A stretch of DNA of 64,000 nucleotides from Glaciimonas sp. PCH181 (GTDB taxonomy: Bacteria; Pseudomonadota; Gammaproteobacteria; Burkholderiales; Burkholderiaceae_D), in contig NZ_PYFP01000002.1 of the NCBI RefSeq assembly GCF_003056055.1, positions 1,426,001-1,490,000 of the forward strand, given 5' to 3'. Of this stretch, positions 8,358 through 17,470 are shown one piece after another. Made by a program: the position numbers and the translations under genes. The notes under the pieces are model-generated. The model was not told the DNA's origin and made no database searches. It worked only from the letters and a program-made list of their open reading frames with translations. Each line of letters opens with the position of its first letter. Within the stretch, counting starts at the first letter, position 1.

Positions 8358-9476
8358 ATGATTACACTATCCAACGTCACCAAGTGTTATGAAGGCACCG
8401 AATCTCCGGTGGTAAATGGCATCGATCTTAAGATCGGTGAAGGTGAGATCTGCGTGCTACTCGGCCCTTCTGGCTGCGGCAAAACGACGACATTGAAGAT
8501 GATTAACCGACTGGTTCAGCCAAGCTCGGGAAAAATCTTCATCGATGGCAAGGACACCGAAGATTTTAATGTTGTGGAATTGCGTCGTCATATTGGCTAC
8601 GTCATTCAGCAAATCGGCCTTTTTCCGAATATGACGGTGGAGGAAAATCTTTGCGTCGTGCCAAACCTGCTGGGTTGGGACAAGAAACGGGCGCGCTTGC
8701 GCGCCGCCGAGTTACTCGATATCGTGGCGCTTGATCCAGAGATTTATTTGAAGCGCTATCCGAAGGATTTATCGGGCGGTCAGCAACAGCGCGTAGGCGT
8801 AGCGCGAGCGCTGGCAACCGACCCGCCAGTGATGTTGATGGACGAGCCTTTCGGTGCCATTGACCCGATCAATCGTTCGTTGATTCAGGACGAATTTCTG
8901 CGGATTCAGCAGAAGGTCAAGAAAACGATTGTTTTTGTGAGTCATGATATCGATGAGGCCGTGAAGATGGCCGATAAGATCGCGATCTTTCGCGGTGGGC
9001 GCATTGAGCAGATGGATACGCCGGACAATATTCTGGCACGTCCTTCGAACGAGTTTGTGGCCGATTTTGTCGGCTCTGATCGTGCGCTCAAGCGCCTGCG
9101 TTTGCTGCGCGCCGACCGCGTGCTGTCGGGTGCCAAATGCTCGGTAAAGATAGGCGAGAGCGGTCAGCGCGCTCAGGCAATTATGGCGCAACACGGGCTG
9201 GACAAAATTGTATTGCTTGATGAAAATGCCCAACCGCAAGGTTATTTCACCGCTGCGCAACTTGCCGAAGCGCCTGGTGTTTTGACGCCTACACAGGCAT
9301 CGGTCTTACAAAAACCGGTGAACCCCGGTGATGATTTGCGCACCGTGGTGTCCGCCATGTTTGCCAGTGGGATGTCATGGCTGCCCAGCGTTGATGAGCG
9401 TGGTCGTTTTCTGGGCTATGTCAATCAAGTCGATATCGTCGATTTGCTGCGGGTTCCAGCGGAGGACCGCTTATGA
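8358..9476 (+). CDS. Osmoprotectant-type ABC transporter, ATPase with CBS-like tail
   Basis: A 372-residue ABC ATPase of the ProV/OpuCA group. Walker A (GPSGCGKTT), the signature LSGGQQQR, Walker B (VMLMDEP) and the switch histidine region (FVSHD) are all present. Residues after about 250 form a C-terminal region resembling the CBS-domain pair that senses ionic strength in osmoregulated members, but only part of it is clear by eye. The gene overlaps the next permease gene by four bases, so translation is probably coupled. Confidence 0.9.
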   Translation: MITLSNVTKCYEGTESPVVNGIDLKIGEGEICVLLGPSGCGKTTTLKMINRLVQPSSGKIFIDGKDTEDFNVVELRRHIGYVIQQIGLFPNMTVEENLCVVPNLLGWDKKRARLRAAELLDIVALDPEIYLKRYPKDLSGGQQQRVGVARALATDPPVMLMDEPFGAIDPINRSLIQDEFLRIQQKVKKTIVFVSHDIDEAVKMADKIAIFRGGRIEQMDTPDNILARPSNEFVADFVGSDRALKRLRLLRADRVLSGAKCSVKIGESGQRAQAIMAQHGLDKIVLLDENAQPQGYFTAAQLAEAPGVLTPTQASVLQKPVNPGDDLRTVVSAMFASGMSWLPSVDERGRFLGYVNQVDIVDLLRVPAEDRL

Positions 9477-10237
9477 AGGGGCTTAACTGGAGGGGCAGCG
9501 GGCTGCGAAGCGCGCTGGCCGCCTTGACACTGGCGAACATTTGCATCGAGGCGCACGCAAGCTCTTGGTGGGAAGATGCTGCGCAATACCGCGGGAACAT
9601 TGCATCGCTGGCGCTCGAACAAATGACGATGGTCGCGGCGGCGGCTATGCTGGCAATCATGGTGGCAGTCCCGGCTGGCATTTATCTCAGCCGACCGATT
9701 CGACGCAACAGCGCCGGGTCCATCATTCAGATACTCAATATCGGACAAGCGGTGCCAAAACTCGCTTTGTTGGCGTTGGCAATGAGCTTTATGGGGATCG
9801 GTATTGCACCGGCAATTTTTGGTCTATGGGTAGCAACATTGCTGCCGATTGCTCTGAACACCTATGAAGGCTTGCGTGCAGTTCCACCAACGTTGATTGA
9901 GGCCGCAATCGGCATGGGTATGACGCCTCGCCAGATCTTGTGGAGGGTCGAATTGCCGAACGCTTTATATGTGATGTTCGCGGGCATTCGTACTGCTCTG
10001 GCCATTACTGTCGGCACAGCGCCGATTGCATTTCTGGTGGGCGGTGGTGGACTTGGTGAGCTGATCTTTACGGGAATAGAACTCAACGATTTCCCGATGC
10101 TGCTGGCGGGCGCTATTCCCACGGCATTGCTGGCGATTTTGACTGACGCCTTGCTTGGACTATTGCAGCAGCGGCTGGTATCGGAAGGTGTTCAACCGCA
10201 AAAGAGTATTCGCAGACAGGTTGCCGTTCCCCGCTAG
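9473..10237 (+). CDS. Osmoprotectant-type ABC transporter, permease 2
   Basis: A 254-residue permease, homologous to but diverged from the first one, which gives a heterodimeric channel as in YehY/YehW and OpuCB/OpuCD systems. The hydrophobic N-terminus (ending near EAHA) may be the first membrane segment. The EAA loop reads IEAAIGMGMTPRQILWRVELP, followed by VGGGGLGELI. It overlaps the ATPase gene by four bases and ends the transporter operon just ahead of a hairpin. Confidence 0.87.
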   Translation: MKGLNWRGSGLRSALAALTLANICIEAHASSWWEDAAQYRGNIASLALEQMTMVAAAAMLAIMVAVPAGIYLSRPIRRNSAGSIIQILNIGQAVPKLALLALAMSFMGIGIAPAIFGLWVATLLPIALNTYEGLRAVPPTLIEAAIGMGMTPRQILWRVELPNALYVMFAGIRTALAITVGTAPIAFLVGGGGLGELIFTGIELNDFPMLLAGAIPTALLAILTDALLGLLQQRLVSEGVQPQKSIRRQVAVPR

Positions 10238-10238
10238 G

Positions 10239-10280
10239 AAAACGTCGCTGATGCCGTCGCGGCAGCGCGGGGCGTTTTAT
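10239..10280 (+). terminator. Hairpin after the transporter operon
   Basis: Starting two bases after the permease stop, AAAACG (10239-10244) pairs with CGTTTT (10273-10278) around an inner GC-rich stem (GCCG with CGGC). It is suitable as a terminator between the convergent operon and the LysR gene, although the outer stem is interrupted. Confidence 0.5.
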
Positions 10281-10348
10281 CCAGACCGAAGAAGTGCATG
10301 GCAACCTCCACGCGCTTTTTCGACTGCGACTTAAATTGCCCTGCGCCC

Positions 10349-11323
10349 TTAATTATCAAAACAAATAGCGCTGCTACCGAACTTTTTCTGGAACGATGTT
10401 TGTTCGCCTAATAGGTTTTGCAACGATTGTTTGACACACGCAACTATTTCATCCGATAGCCTTGGAAATTCGTCTCGGCGATACACTAGATAGACCGAAC
10501 GCGTCGGCCTGCCTGCAGTAACAGGGGCGAGTTCCAGACTGTTGGCAAATTTATCTTCCGTTTGCATCAGACACGTCGGCGTGCTGATCGCCCATCCCAA
10601 ACCTTGCGCGACCAGTAGCGTCATCGTATCGGCGTGATCAACCTCAAGTCTTCTCGGTAAATCAAGCTGGTTATATCGCAGAATCCGTTCGATGCGTATC
10701 GCCAGAGGCGACGACCGGCTGAATCGAATCAGCGGCATCGCAGCAGCGAGGGATTGCAGCGTAGGAATTTGATGATCCGGCGTGCTGCGGATCGGCGCGA
10801 TCGCAATAAAACCTTCTTTATAAAGTAAGCGATGTTCGAATGCTGCGTTGTCGATGAACGCGCTGGTCGTGATGGCCATATCCATTTCTCGGCGTAACAG
10901 CGCTTGCTCCTGCGCAACCGCCATACCAATTTGGATCGACAAACCGCTGGTGTGCTCATATAGCTGTTTAACAACCGCCGGTCCAATGGTCTTGGCAAAT
11001 GAATCAATCATGCCTATCCGCAGATGCAGATTGCCTGTTTTTGAGACTTCGCTCGCCTGCGATTTCAGCCGCCGCGCCTGGGCAATGACTGGCTCGCCAT
11101 GTTGCGCTACATACAAACCGGCAGCGGTCAGCGCAAGTGGCCGCCGTGCGCGATCAATTAAGATCAGACCGATTGACTGCTCCAATTGCGCAATTGCCTG
11201 CGACACAGCGGATTGACTGATGCGCAGCGTTTCCGCAGCAGCCGACATGGTTCCAAGCGAGTAGACCGTTAAGAATACGTCTAGCTGAGACAGGTCGACC
11301 AGACGATTTTTGTGCGGGTTCAT
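10349..11323 (-). CDS. LysR-family regulator of the adjacent lyase/transporter operon (inferred)
   Basis: A 324-residue LysR-type regulator. The helix-turn-helix covers about residues 12-70 (LSQLDVFLTVYSLGTMSAAA, ISQSAVSQAIAQLEQ) and the remainder is the effector-binding domain. ATG 11323 gives the usual short N-terminal lead; the open frame extends 15 codons further upstream. It is convergent with the transporter operon and the only regulator near it, so it is the best candidate controller. That link is from position only. Confidence 0.82.
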   Translation of the reverse strand: MNPHKNRLVDLSQLDVFLTVYSLGTMSAAAETLRISQSAVSQAIAQLEQSIGLILIDRARRPLALTAAGLYVAQHGEPVIAQARRLKSQASEVSKTGNLHLRIGMIDSFAKTIGPAVVKQLYEHTSGLSIQIGMAVAQEQALLRREMDMAITTSAFIDNAAFEHRLLYKEGFIAIAPIRSTPDHQIPTLQSLAAAMPLIRFSRSSPLAIRIERILRYNQLDLPRRLEVDHADTMTLLVAQGLGWAISTPTCLMQTEDKFANSLELAPVTAGRPTRSVYLVYRRDEFPRLSDEIVACVKQSLQNLLGEQTSFQKKFGSSAICFDN

Positions 11324-11511
11324 TTTTTGCCTTTTGGCGAAGTAGATAACCGTGCGCGTATTCACCACAGCCGAATCGGTTATCCTAATGCGTTCAGGTC
11401 TGCGATGGCAAGTTTGGTGGGTTATTCTTGTTGTTTGTTTCTTCGCAGACCATTTTCGTTGCTTTTCCTTTTAATGCACGCATTCCAACTTATTGTTTTA
11501 GCTTATTAACT

Positions 11512-12285
11512 ATGCCAAGAATTATCTCTGCCAATCTCAACGGTATCCGCTCAGCCAGCAAAAAAGGCTTTTTTGAATGGATGGCGAAACAATCCGCCGA
11601 CTTTATTTGCGTGCAGGAATTGAAGGCGCAGGCGGCGGATATGTCGCCGGAAATGCTGGCTCCCGAGGGCTACGTCGGTAACTTTCATTATGCTGAAAAG
11701 AAGGGCTATTCCGGGGTCGGGCTGTACAGCAAGCGTACGCCAAACGCGGTTCGGATCGGGTTTGGTAATCCAGAGTTCGATGCCGAAGGGCGCTATGTCG
11801 AATGCGATTTTGGGGACCTGACCGTCATTTCGCTGTACTGTCCTTCGGGCTCATCCGGCGAAGAACGCCAATTAGCAAAATTCCGCTTTATGGAAGCTTT
11901 TTTGCCACATTTACAAGAACTTAAAGCCAGCGGTCGCGAAGTCGTCATTTGTGGCGACTGGAACATTGCACATCACGAGATTGACCTCAAAAACTTCAAA
12001 GGCAACAAGAAAAATTCAGGTTTTTTGCCCGAAGAGCGGGCATGGTTGACGCAGTTGTTTGATGAAGTTGCTTTGGTTGATGTGTTTCGCAAAGTCGATA
12101 CCCGCGCTGAGCAATATACCTGGTGGAGTAATCGCGGTCAGGCCTGGGCCAAGAACGTGGGCTGGCGTATCGATTACCATATTTCTACGCCGGGCATCGG
12201 TGCCAAAGCCCACGCTGTAGCGATCTACAAAGATGAGCGTTTTTCCGATCATGCGCCCTTGACGATTGACTACGCAGAAATGTAA
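11512..12285 (+). CDS. xthA: Exodeoxyribonuclease III
   Basis: A 257-residue ExoIII/AP endonuclease of the endonuclease-exonuclease-phosphatase fold. The N-terminal ISANLNGIRSA strand, the metal-binding Glu in VQELKAQ, the catalytic GDWNIAH segment and the C-terminal SDHAPL motif are all in place. The enzyme cuts abasic sites and removes 3' blocking groups in base excision repair. ATG 11512 starts exactly at the family consensus; an in-frame upstream extension to 11428 has no family match. It is convergent with the GlxA-type gene, only 23 bases apart. Confidence 0.92.
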   Translation: MPRIISANLNGIRSASKKGFFEWMAKQSADFICVQELKAQAADMSPEMLAPEGYVGNFHYAEKKGYSGVGLYSKRTPNAVRIGFGNPEFDAEGRYVECDFGDLTVISLYCPSGSSGEERQLAKFRFMEAFLPHLQELKASGREVVICGDWNIAHHEIDLKNFKGNKKNSGFLPEERAWLTQLFDEVALVDVFRKVDTRAEQYTWWSNRGQAWAKNVGWRIDYHISTPGIGAKAHAVAIYKDERFSDHAPLTIDYAEM

Positions 12286-12308
12286 ACACTGTGATGACAG
12301 GCGGTTCT

Positions 12309-13388
12309 TCAGACCGTCTTCATTTCGCCCTTGCGCTGTTGATACTCGCGGGGCGATACCCCAAATCTGGCGCGAAAGTCGCGTGAAAAGTGCGCGCCAT
12401 CTGAAAATCCGCAATCCAGTGCAATTTGCGTAATGCTGGGTGGGTTATTTAGCAACAACCAACTGCCATATTCCAGCCTTAACGAGCGTTGAAACGCCAT
12501 CGGCGAGACGCCCAGCGCTTCGTGGAAAGCGCGTTCCAATTGACGTCGTCCCAATCCGACATAGCGCGCTATGGCATCCAAAGACGGTGGATTATCGATA
12601 CGCTGCTCAATATAATGCGCGGCCTGCCGCACCCGGTTGTCGTGAATATCGGCAAGGTCGGCGTAGAAATGCGCCTGCGGCAAATTGGCAGAACGCATCC
12701 CTTGCAACATCATATGGCGCACCGCTTGTTGCGCCTTGTCGCGCCCGCAATGCCGGGCTACCAGATACAGGCCGAGGTCGATGGCGGCGGTGGAACCAGC
12801 GCACGTGATCAGATCTCCCTCATCGATAAACAAATGATCGACTACCGCGCGCGTCTGTGGAAAGCGCGCCCGGAAAGCATCCAGCACATTCCAGTGCACG
12901 CATACCGAGCGCGAGCCGACTAAATCCGCCTGCGCCAGCGAAAACGTGCCGGTACAAATCCCCAGCATGCGTACCCGACTGGCGGCGGCCAGCCTTAGCC
13001 AGTCACGCAATACTGGTGACATATAAGTGTTGAGGTAATCATTGCCGCCACAGACGGCGATGTAGTCGAATTCGGTCGGGTCTGCGGGTAAGCCGCCGGA
13101 AACATCCAGCGTCGGCCCGGCGCTTGAGGTGCGCGGCAAGCCATCCGCGCTCATGACGCGCCAACGCGTGTGAATCTGGCGACCACGCCCGCCGTGATCG
13201 GCAGACAGGCGCAATGCATCGATCAGACCAGAAAATGCTGCCAGCGTAAATTGATCCAGCAGGATAAACCCCACCGTTAATTTTGGCCTGCCAACCTTTG
13301 GATCGGCCACGGATTGGACGGGGTCTGGCGTGCTAACGCCTTTCGGAGAAGGGTTAGCGGTGATGTCAGGCGTTGCGTGGTTTGCCAT
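12309..13388 (-). CDS. GlxA-family transcriptional regulator (DJ-1/PfpI plus AraC)
   Basis: A 359-residue regulator with an N-terminal DJ-1/PfpI-like domain and a C-terminal AraC helix-turn-helix pair. The first domain (about residues 35-205) has the nucleophile-elbow region GICTGTF. The AraC domain (about 255-350) shows the SLDAIARYVGLGRRQLERAF and ITQIALDCGFSDGAHFSRDF helices. It is divergent from a PotD-like transporter operon with a proline-racemase-family enzyme, which suggests it activates that operon. The start at 13388 has an AAGG site; an in-frame ATG at 13481 is possible. Confidence 0.85.
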   Translation of the reverse strand: MANHATPDITANPSPKGVSTPDPVQSVADPKVGRPKLTVGFILLDQFTLAAFSGLIDALRLSADHGGRGRQIHTRWRVMSADGLPRTSSAGPTLDVSGGLPADPTEFDYIAVCGGNDYLNTYMSPVLRDWLRLAAASRVRMLGICTGTFSLAQADLVGSRSVCVHWNVLDAFRARFPQTRAVVDHLFIDEGDLITCAGSTAAIDLGLYLVARHCGRDKAQQAVRHMMLQGMRSANLPQAHFYADLADIHDNRVRQAAHYIEQRIDNPPSLDAIARYVGLGRRQLERAFHEALGVSPMAFQRSLRLEYGSWLLLNNPPSITQIALDCGFSDGAHFSRDFRARFGVSPREYQQRKGEMKTV

Positions 13389-13677
13389 TGTCAGCCTTGC
13401 AATGTTGAGCCGATCGCCAGCAAGTCTGCGCGTCTCGGTGAAGCAATTAACAATCTTTGCGCACCCTGTCACCTCGTTCACGGGTGCGGATGCGCCATTC
13501 CAACCTCGACCCTTCGTCCTGATTGCGGCGGCATCTTCGCTTTTGCGCCCATTTCTGGTAGGTTTTGGATGACGTAATTATTCAACTTTATGGCCACGCC
13601 CTGCAAGCTTATTTACGCTTCTGGCGGGTACGATGCAGATATGGTCATAACCCAAAAAACCTTTCAGGAGACGTGAA

Positions 13678-14730
13678 ATGGTATCCGAGACGCATAGCAT
13701 CATCAAGACCGTACTATTCTTTGCCGGCAGTGTTTTTGCACTGAGTGCATCTGCGCAATCCACTAAATTGACGGTCGCCATGTATGGCGGCAATTGGGGC
13801 GACGCTTTCCGTAGTTGCGTAGCGGAACCGTTCACCAAGGCTACCGGGATTGCCGTTATCCCTGAAATGGGCACGTCCACCACCACACTTGCCAAACTGC
13901 AACAACAAAAATCCGCGCCCAGCATCGACGTCGCCTGGATGGATGGCGGTATCAGCGAATTGGCTAATCAGGCTGGCGTAGTGGACAACCTTGACCCAGT
14001 CGCGATTCCGAATCTGAAGAATGTTATCCCGAAAGCCGTCTATCGCAGCGGCAATACAACTTACGCCGTCGGCAGTGGTTATTACTCGTTGGGTCTGACT
14101 TACAGCACAAAAACCATTAAGCAAGCACCGACCAGTTGGCAAGACCTGTGGAAGCCGGAATATGCCGGTGCAGTCGCTGTGCCATCGCCAACTAATTCCT
14201 CCGGTGTGCCTTTTGTCGTTTTTATGGCGCGTGTTCTGGGTGTCAATCCTGCCAATCTCGCACCGGTATATAACAAGCTGGGTACTCTGGATACCGCACT
14301 ATTTTTCGATAGCTCGGGTGCGGCGACCAACGCTTTTCAGAGCGGCGAAGCCGTCATCGGTGCGCATTTTAATGTCGGCGCGTGGGACTTGATCGATAAG
14401 GGTGTACCGATTGCCTTCGTTGTTCCGAAAGAAGGGGTTTGGGCCACCGACGCGCGATTACATCTGGTCAAAGGGTCACGGAATAAGGTTGCTGCAGAGA
14501 AATTCATTAACAGTGCGCTAACGCCTGAAGTAGCGACTTGTTTAGCCACGAAACTGTACCTTGGCCCTGCGGTGCAAGGGGTCAAAGTCTCTAGCGATGT
14601 CGCCCGCAAATTGCCTTGGGGCGTGAATGGATCGGTCGACAGCCTCAGCCTGTTCGACTGGAACGCAATTAATGCACGCCGTGCCGAGATCACCGATGCG
14701 TGGAATCGTCAAGTTGCGCACAAGCGCTAA
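13678..14730 (+). CDS. PotD-like ABC transporter substrate-binding protein
   Basis: A 350-residue extracellular solute-binding protein of the spermidine/putrescine (PotD) class. It has a Sec signal peptide cleaved near SASA-Q, then the TVAMYGGNWGDAF opening seen in this group, and no lipobox cysteine at the cleavage point. An AGGAG site precedes ATG 13678. It is first of a four-gene transporter operon that continues into a proline-racemase-family gene, so a hydroxyproline- or proline-like compound is a plausible ligand. Confidence 0.88.
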   Translation: MVSETHSIIKTVLFFAGSVFALSASAQSTKLTVAMYGGNWGDAFRSCVAEPFTKATGIAVIPEMGTSTTTLAKLQQQKSAPSIDVAWMDGGISELANQAGVVDNLDPVAIPNLKNVIPKAVYRSGNTTYAVGSGYYSLGLTYSTKTIKQAPTSWQDLWKPEYAGAVAVPSPTNSSGVPFVVFMARVLGVNPANLAPVYNKLGTLDTALFFDSSGAATNAFQSGEAVIGAHFNVGAWDLIDKGVPIAFVVPKEGVWATDARLHLVKGSRNKVAAEKFINSALTPEVATCLATKLYLGPAVQGVKVSSDVARKLPWGVNGSVDSLSLFDWNAINARRAEITDAWNRQVAHKR

Positions 14731-14743
14731 GAAGGGCAGCGCG

Positions 14744-15811
14744 ATGACACCCCTTTTGACCATCGACGCCGTCTGCAAACGTTTTGGCGGCTACACGGCA
14801 CTGGACGCTATTCAGCTGGAAATCCAGCAGGGCGAATTTATCGCTTTGCTGGGGCCTAGCGGCTGCGGCAAGACCACGTTGCTGAGATCGATTGCTGGCC
14901 TGATGACGCCGGACAGCGGACGCATCGTCATTGATGGCCAGGACGTCAGCAATCTGCCGCCGTATCGGCGGCCACTGAATACTGTGTTTCAGAACTACGC
15001 GCTATTTCCGCACATGACCGTTCTGGAAAACGTTGCCTACGGACCACGTCGTCAAGGCGTAGCGCGGGCCGAGGCTAATACCCGTGCCCTTGCATCGCTA
15101 GAGCTGGTCGGTCTGGCAGCGCTGGGTGCACGTTATCCGCGTGAGATGTCGGGCGGGCAACAACAACGCGTGGCATTAGCGCGTGCCATCGTTAATCGGC
15201 CAAAATTACTATTGTTGGATGAGCCGCTCTCGGCGCTTGACATGAAGCTGCGCAAGCGTATGCAGCTGGAACTTAAACACCTGCAAATCAAGCTCGGTAT
15301 TGCCTTCGTTTTCGTGACCCACGATCAGGAAGAGGCGATGACGATGGCTGACCGGATTGTGGTCATGAATGCAGGCCGTATCGAGCAGATGGGGGCTGGT
15401 ACCGACATCTATCGCGCGCCGGCCAGTCGTTTTGTTGCGGAGTTTATTGGCGAAGCAAACCTGATCGGCTACGAGGCAGCGGGAAATAATCAGATTCGGC
15501 TAGCAGTGCAAGGCAATACTTTTGCGGTCCCAACTGCGCAAATACCGCCGCGCGGCGTTGCCGTGTTGCGCCCAGAACATGTGCAAGTGCTGGATGCAGC
15601 AACCCCGGCGCGGGATGCGTTATGCAGGCTGACCGGTGTATTGAAAGATATCGTCAGTGTCGGCAGCCACACCACGATCCATGCGGATGTCGGCGGCCAT
15701 CTGATTACCGCCAGAACCATGGGATTGCCGAACGCTGACATGACGCCCGGCAGCGCAGTGCAACTCGGTTTTCAGCCATCCCATCTGCACCTGATCGGAG
15801 ACGGCACATGA
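14744..15811 (+). CDS. PotA-like ABC transporter ATPase
   Basis: A 355-residue ABC ATPase. Walker A (GPSGCGKTT), Q-loop (QNYALFPHMT), signature (MSGGQQQR), Walker B (LLLLDEPLSALD) and the H-loop (VTHDQ) are intact. The C-terminal ~110 residues form a TOBE domain, including the VLRPEHVQV segment. ATG 14744 follows a GAAGGG site and lies 13 bases after the binding-protein stop. It overlaps the first permease gene by four bases. Confidence 0.9.
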   Translation: MTPLLTIDAVCKRFGGYTALDAIQLEIQQGEFIALLGPSGCGKTTLLRSIAGLMTPDSGRIVIDGQDVSNLPPYRRPLNTVFQNYALFPHMTVLENVAYGPRRQGVARAEANTRALASLELVGLAALGARYPREMSGGQQQRVALARAIVNRPKLLLLDEPLSALDMKLRKRMQLELKHLQIKLGIAFVFVTHDQEEAMTMADRIVVMNAGRIEQMGAGTDIYRAPASRFVAEFIGEANLIGYEAAGNNQIRLAVQGNTFAVPTAQIPPRGVAVLRPEHVQVLDAATPARDALCRLTGVLKDIVSVGSHTTIHADVGGHLITARTMGLPNADMTPGSAVQLGFQPSHLHLIGDGT

Positions 15812-16650
15812 AACGCTTCGCTTCGGCGCCCGCGCTGATGCTGGTGGCGCCATTGGCGTTCTTCGCGGCCTTCTTTCTGGCACCGTTGGCCGTCGTTCTG
15901 ATCGCGAGTCTGACCGGCGCGCAGGGCGAAAGCTGGACCTTCGCCAACTATCTGCGCGTGCTGGCTGACCGCTATCACTGGGACGTCATTTTAGTGACGT
16001 TCCGCATCGCCTGCATGACGACGTTGGTGTGCCTGTTACTCGGTTATCCGCTGGCATGGTATCTGGTGCGCGTGGTGCGCTGGAATGCATGGCGCAGGAT
16101 GTGCGTCATTTTGCTAGTCGTGCCGATGTTCACCAGCAATATCGTGCGCTCGTTCGGCTGGATGGTATTGCTGGGGCGCAATGGCTTGATCAATGAAACT
16201 TTGCTGGCAACGGGTTTAGCTGATCGGCCGATCCGGTTTCTGGGCACCGAACTGGGCATCCTCATCGGGATGGTGTATGTACTGCTGCCGTTTGTAGTAC
16301 TGGGCGTTGGCAATGCATTAGCCAAGATCGATCCAGCGTGTGAGCAAGCCTCGGCAGACTTGGGGGCAAGCCCGTCGGCGACGTTCCGGCATGTCACGTT
16401 TCCCCTGTCTTTGCCGGGCGTGATTGCTGGCGCGATCATGGTTTTTACGTTAGCCGTCAGCGCCTACGTGACGCCCGCTTTGCTCTCTGGCGGTCGGATT
16501 ACGGTGCTCTCTATGCTGATTTTTCAGCAATACAGCTCTGCCTTCGATTTTCATTATGGCGGCGCGTTAAGTATCGTATTGCTGGTATTTACGTTAGCGA
16601 TGGTGGCGCTTGCCAGTCGCGTTGGTGAGATTCGCGGAGGATCACGATGA
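15808..16650 (+). CDS. PotB-like ABC transporter permease
   Basis: A 280-residue inner-membrane permease with about six hydrophobic helices. The EAA-type loop reads EQASADLGASPSATFRHVTFP, the standard ATPase contact in polyamine-class permeases. It overlaps the genes on both sides by four bases, so the ATPase and the two permeases are probably translated as a coupled unit. Confidence 0.88.
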   Translation: MKRFASAPALMLVAPLAFFAAFFLAPLAVVLIASLTGAQGESWTFANYLRVLADRYHWDVILVTFRIACMTTLVCLLLGYPLAWYLVRVVRWNAWRRMCVILLVVPMFTSNIVRSFGWMVLLGRNGLINETLLATGLADRPIRFLGTELGILIGMVYVLLPFVVLGVGNALAKIDPACEQASADLGASPSATFRHVTFPLSLPGVIAGAIMVFTLAVSAYVTPALLSGGRITVLSMLIFQQYSSAFDFHYGGALSIVLLVFTLAMVALASRVGEIRGGSR

Positions 16651-17435
16651 TAATGCGCACCCTTATCAGGCTAGTGTCCTGGGGCGTCCTGGTCTACCTC
16701 ATTTTGCCGTTGATCGTGATTCTTGGCAGTTCGTTTACCGCCTCATCCTTTTTGGCTTTTCCGCCAGAAGGCTGGACGTTGAATTGGTATCACACGATGC
16801 TGGCCGATCCGAGTTACGTCGCCGCGTTTTCAACCAGTACGCTGCTGGCGTTTGCCGCGACCTTGGCCGCGTTAGTGCTGACCGTGCCTGCTGCACTGGC
16901 GCTGGCACGCTATGACTTTCCGGGCAAACAGGCTATCTCGGCGGCGCTGATGTCACCGTTGGTGTTGCCGCATATCGTGCTGGGCGCTGCGTTGTTGCAG
17001 TTTGGTGGCTATTTCGGATTGACGCGGAGTTTTCTGTCGCTGTTGATCGGGCACACGGTCATCGTCGCGCCGTTTGTATTGCGCTCGGTTTTGTCGCTAA
17101 TGACGCCCGAACAAAAAGCACTGGAAGAAGCATCGTCCGATCTGGGTGCTAACCCTTGGACCACGTTCTTTTTAGTGGTGCTGCCGCAGATACGGGCGGG
17201 GATCGTTACCGGATCGATCTTTGCGTTCATCTCCTCCTGGATTAACGTCGAATTGTCGATTTTTAACACCACAGCCGAGCTGAATACGATTCCCGTCAAG
17301 TTGTTCAACTATGTGCAATACACGATAGACCCAACCATTGCCGCCGTGTCGGGGGCCACCATTCTTGTGGCCGTCGTGGCAATAACGATTCTTGATTTAA
17401 CCATCGGCCTGGACATGCTGTCCGACCGGAAATAA
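16647..17435 (+). CDS. PotC-like ABC transporter permease
   Basis: A 262-residue second permease of the same transporter, with about six membrane segments and an EAA loop EEASSDLGANPWTTFFLVVLP. Start is ATG 16647 with a GGAGG site; a second in-frame ATG lies at 16653. The gene ends 35 bases before the proline-racemase-family gene, which is likely in the same transcript. Confidence 0.88.
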   Translation: MIMRTLIRLVSWGVLVYLILPLIVILGSSFTASSFLAFPPEGWTLNWYHTMLADPSYVAAFSTSTLLAFAATLAALVLTVPAALALARYDFPGKQAISAALMSPLVLPHIVLGAALLQFGGYFGLTRSFLSLLIGHTVIVAPFVLRSVLSLMTPEQKALEEASSDLGANPWTTFFLVVLPQIRAGIVTGSIFAFISSWINVELSIFNTTAELNTIPVKLFNYVQYTIDPTIAAVSGATILVAVVAITILDLTIGLDMLSDRK

Positions 17436-17470
17436 CCCACTCTGCCATTTCTCAACGAGGAGCTTTAACC

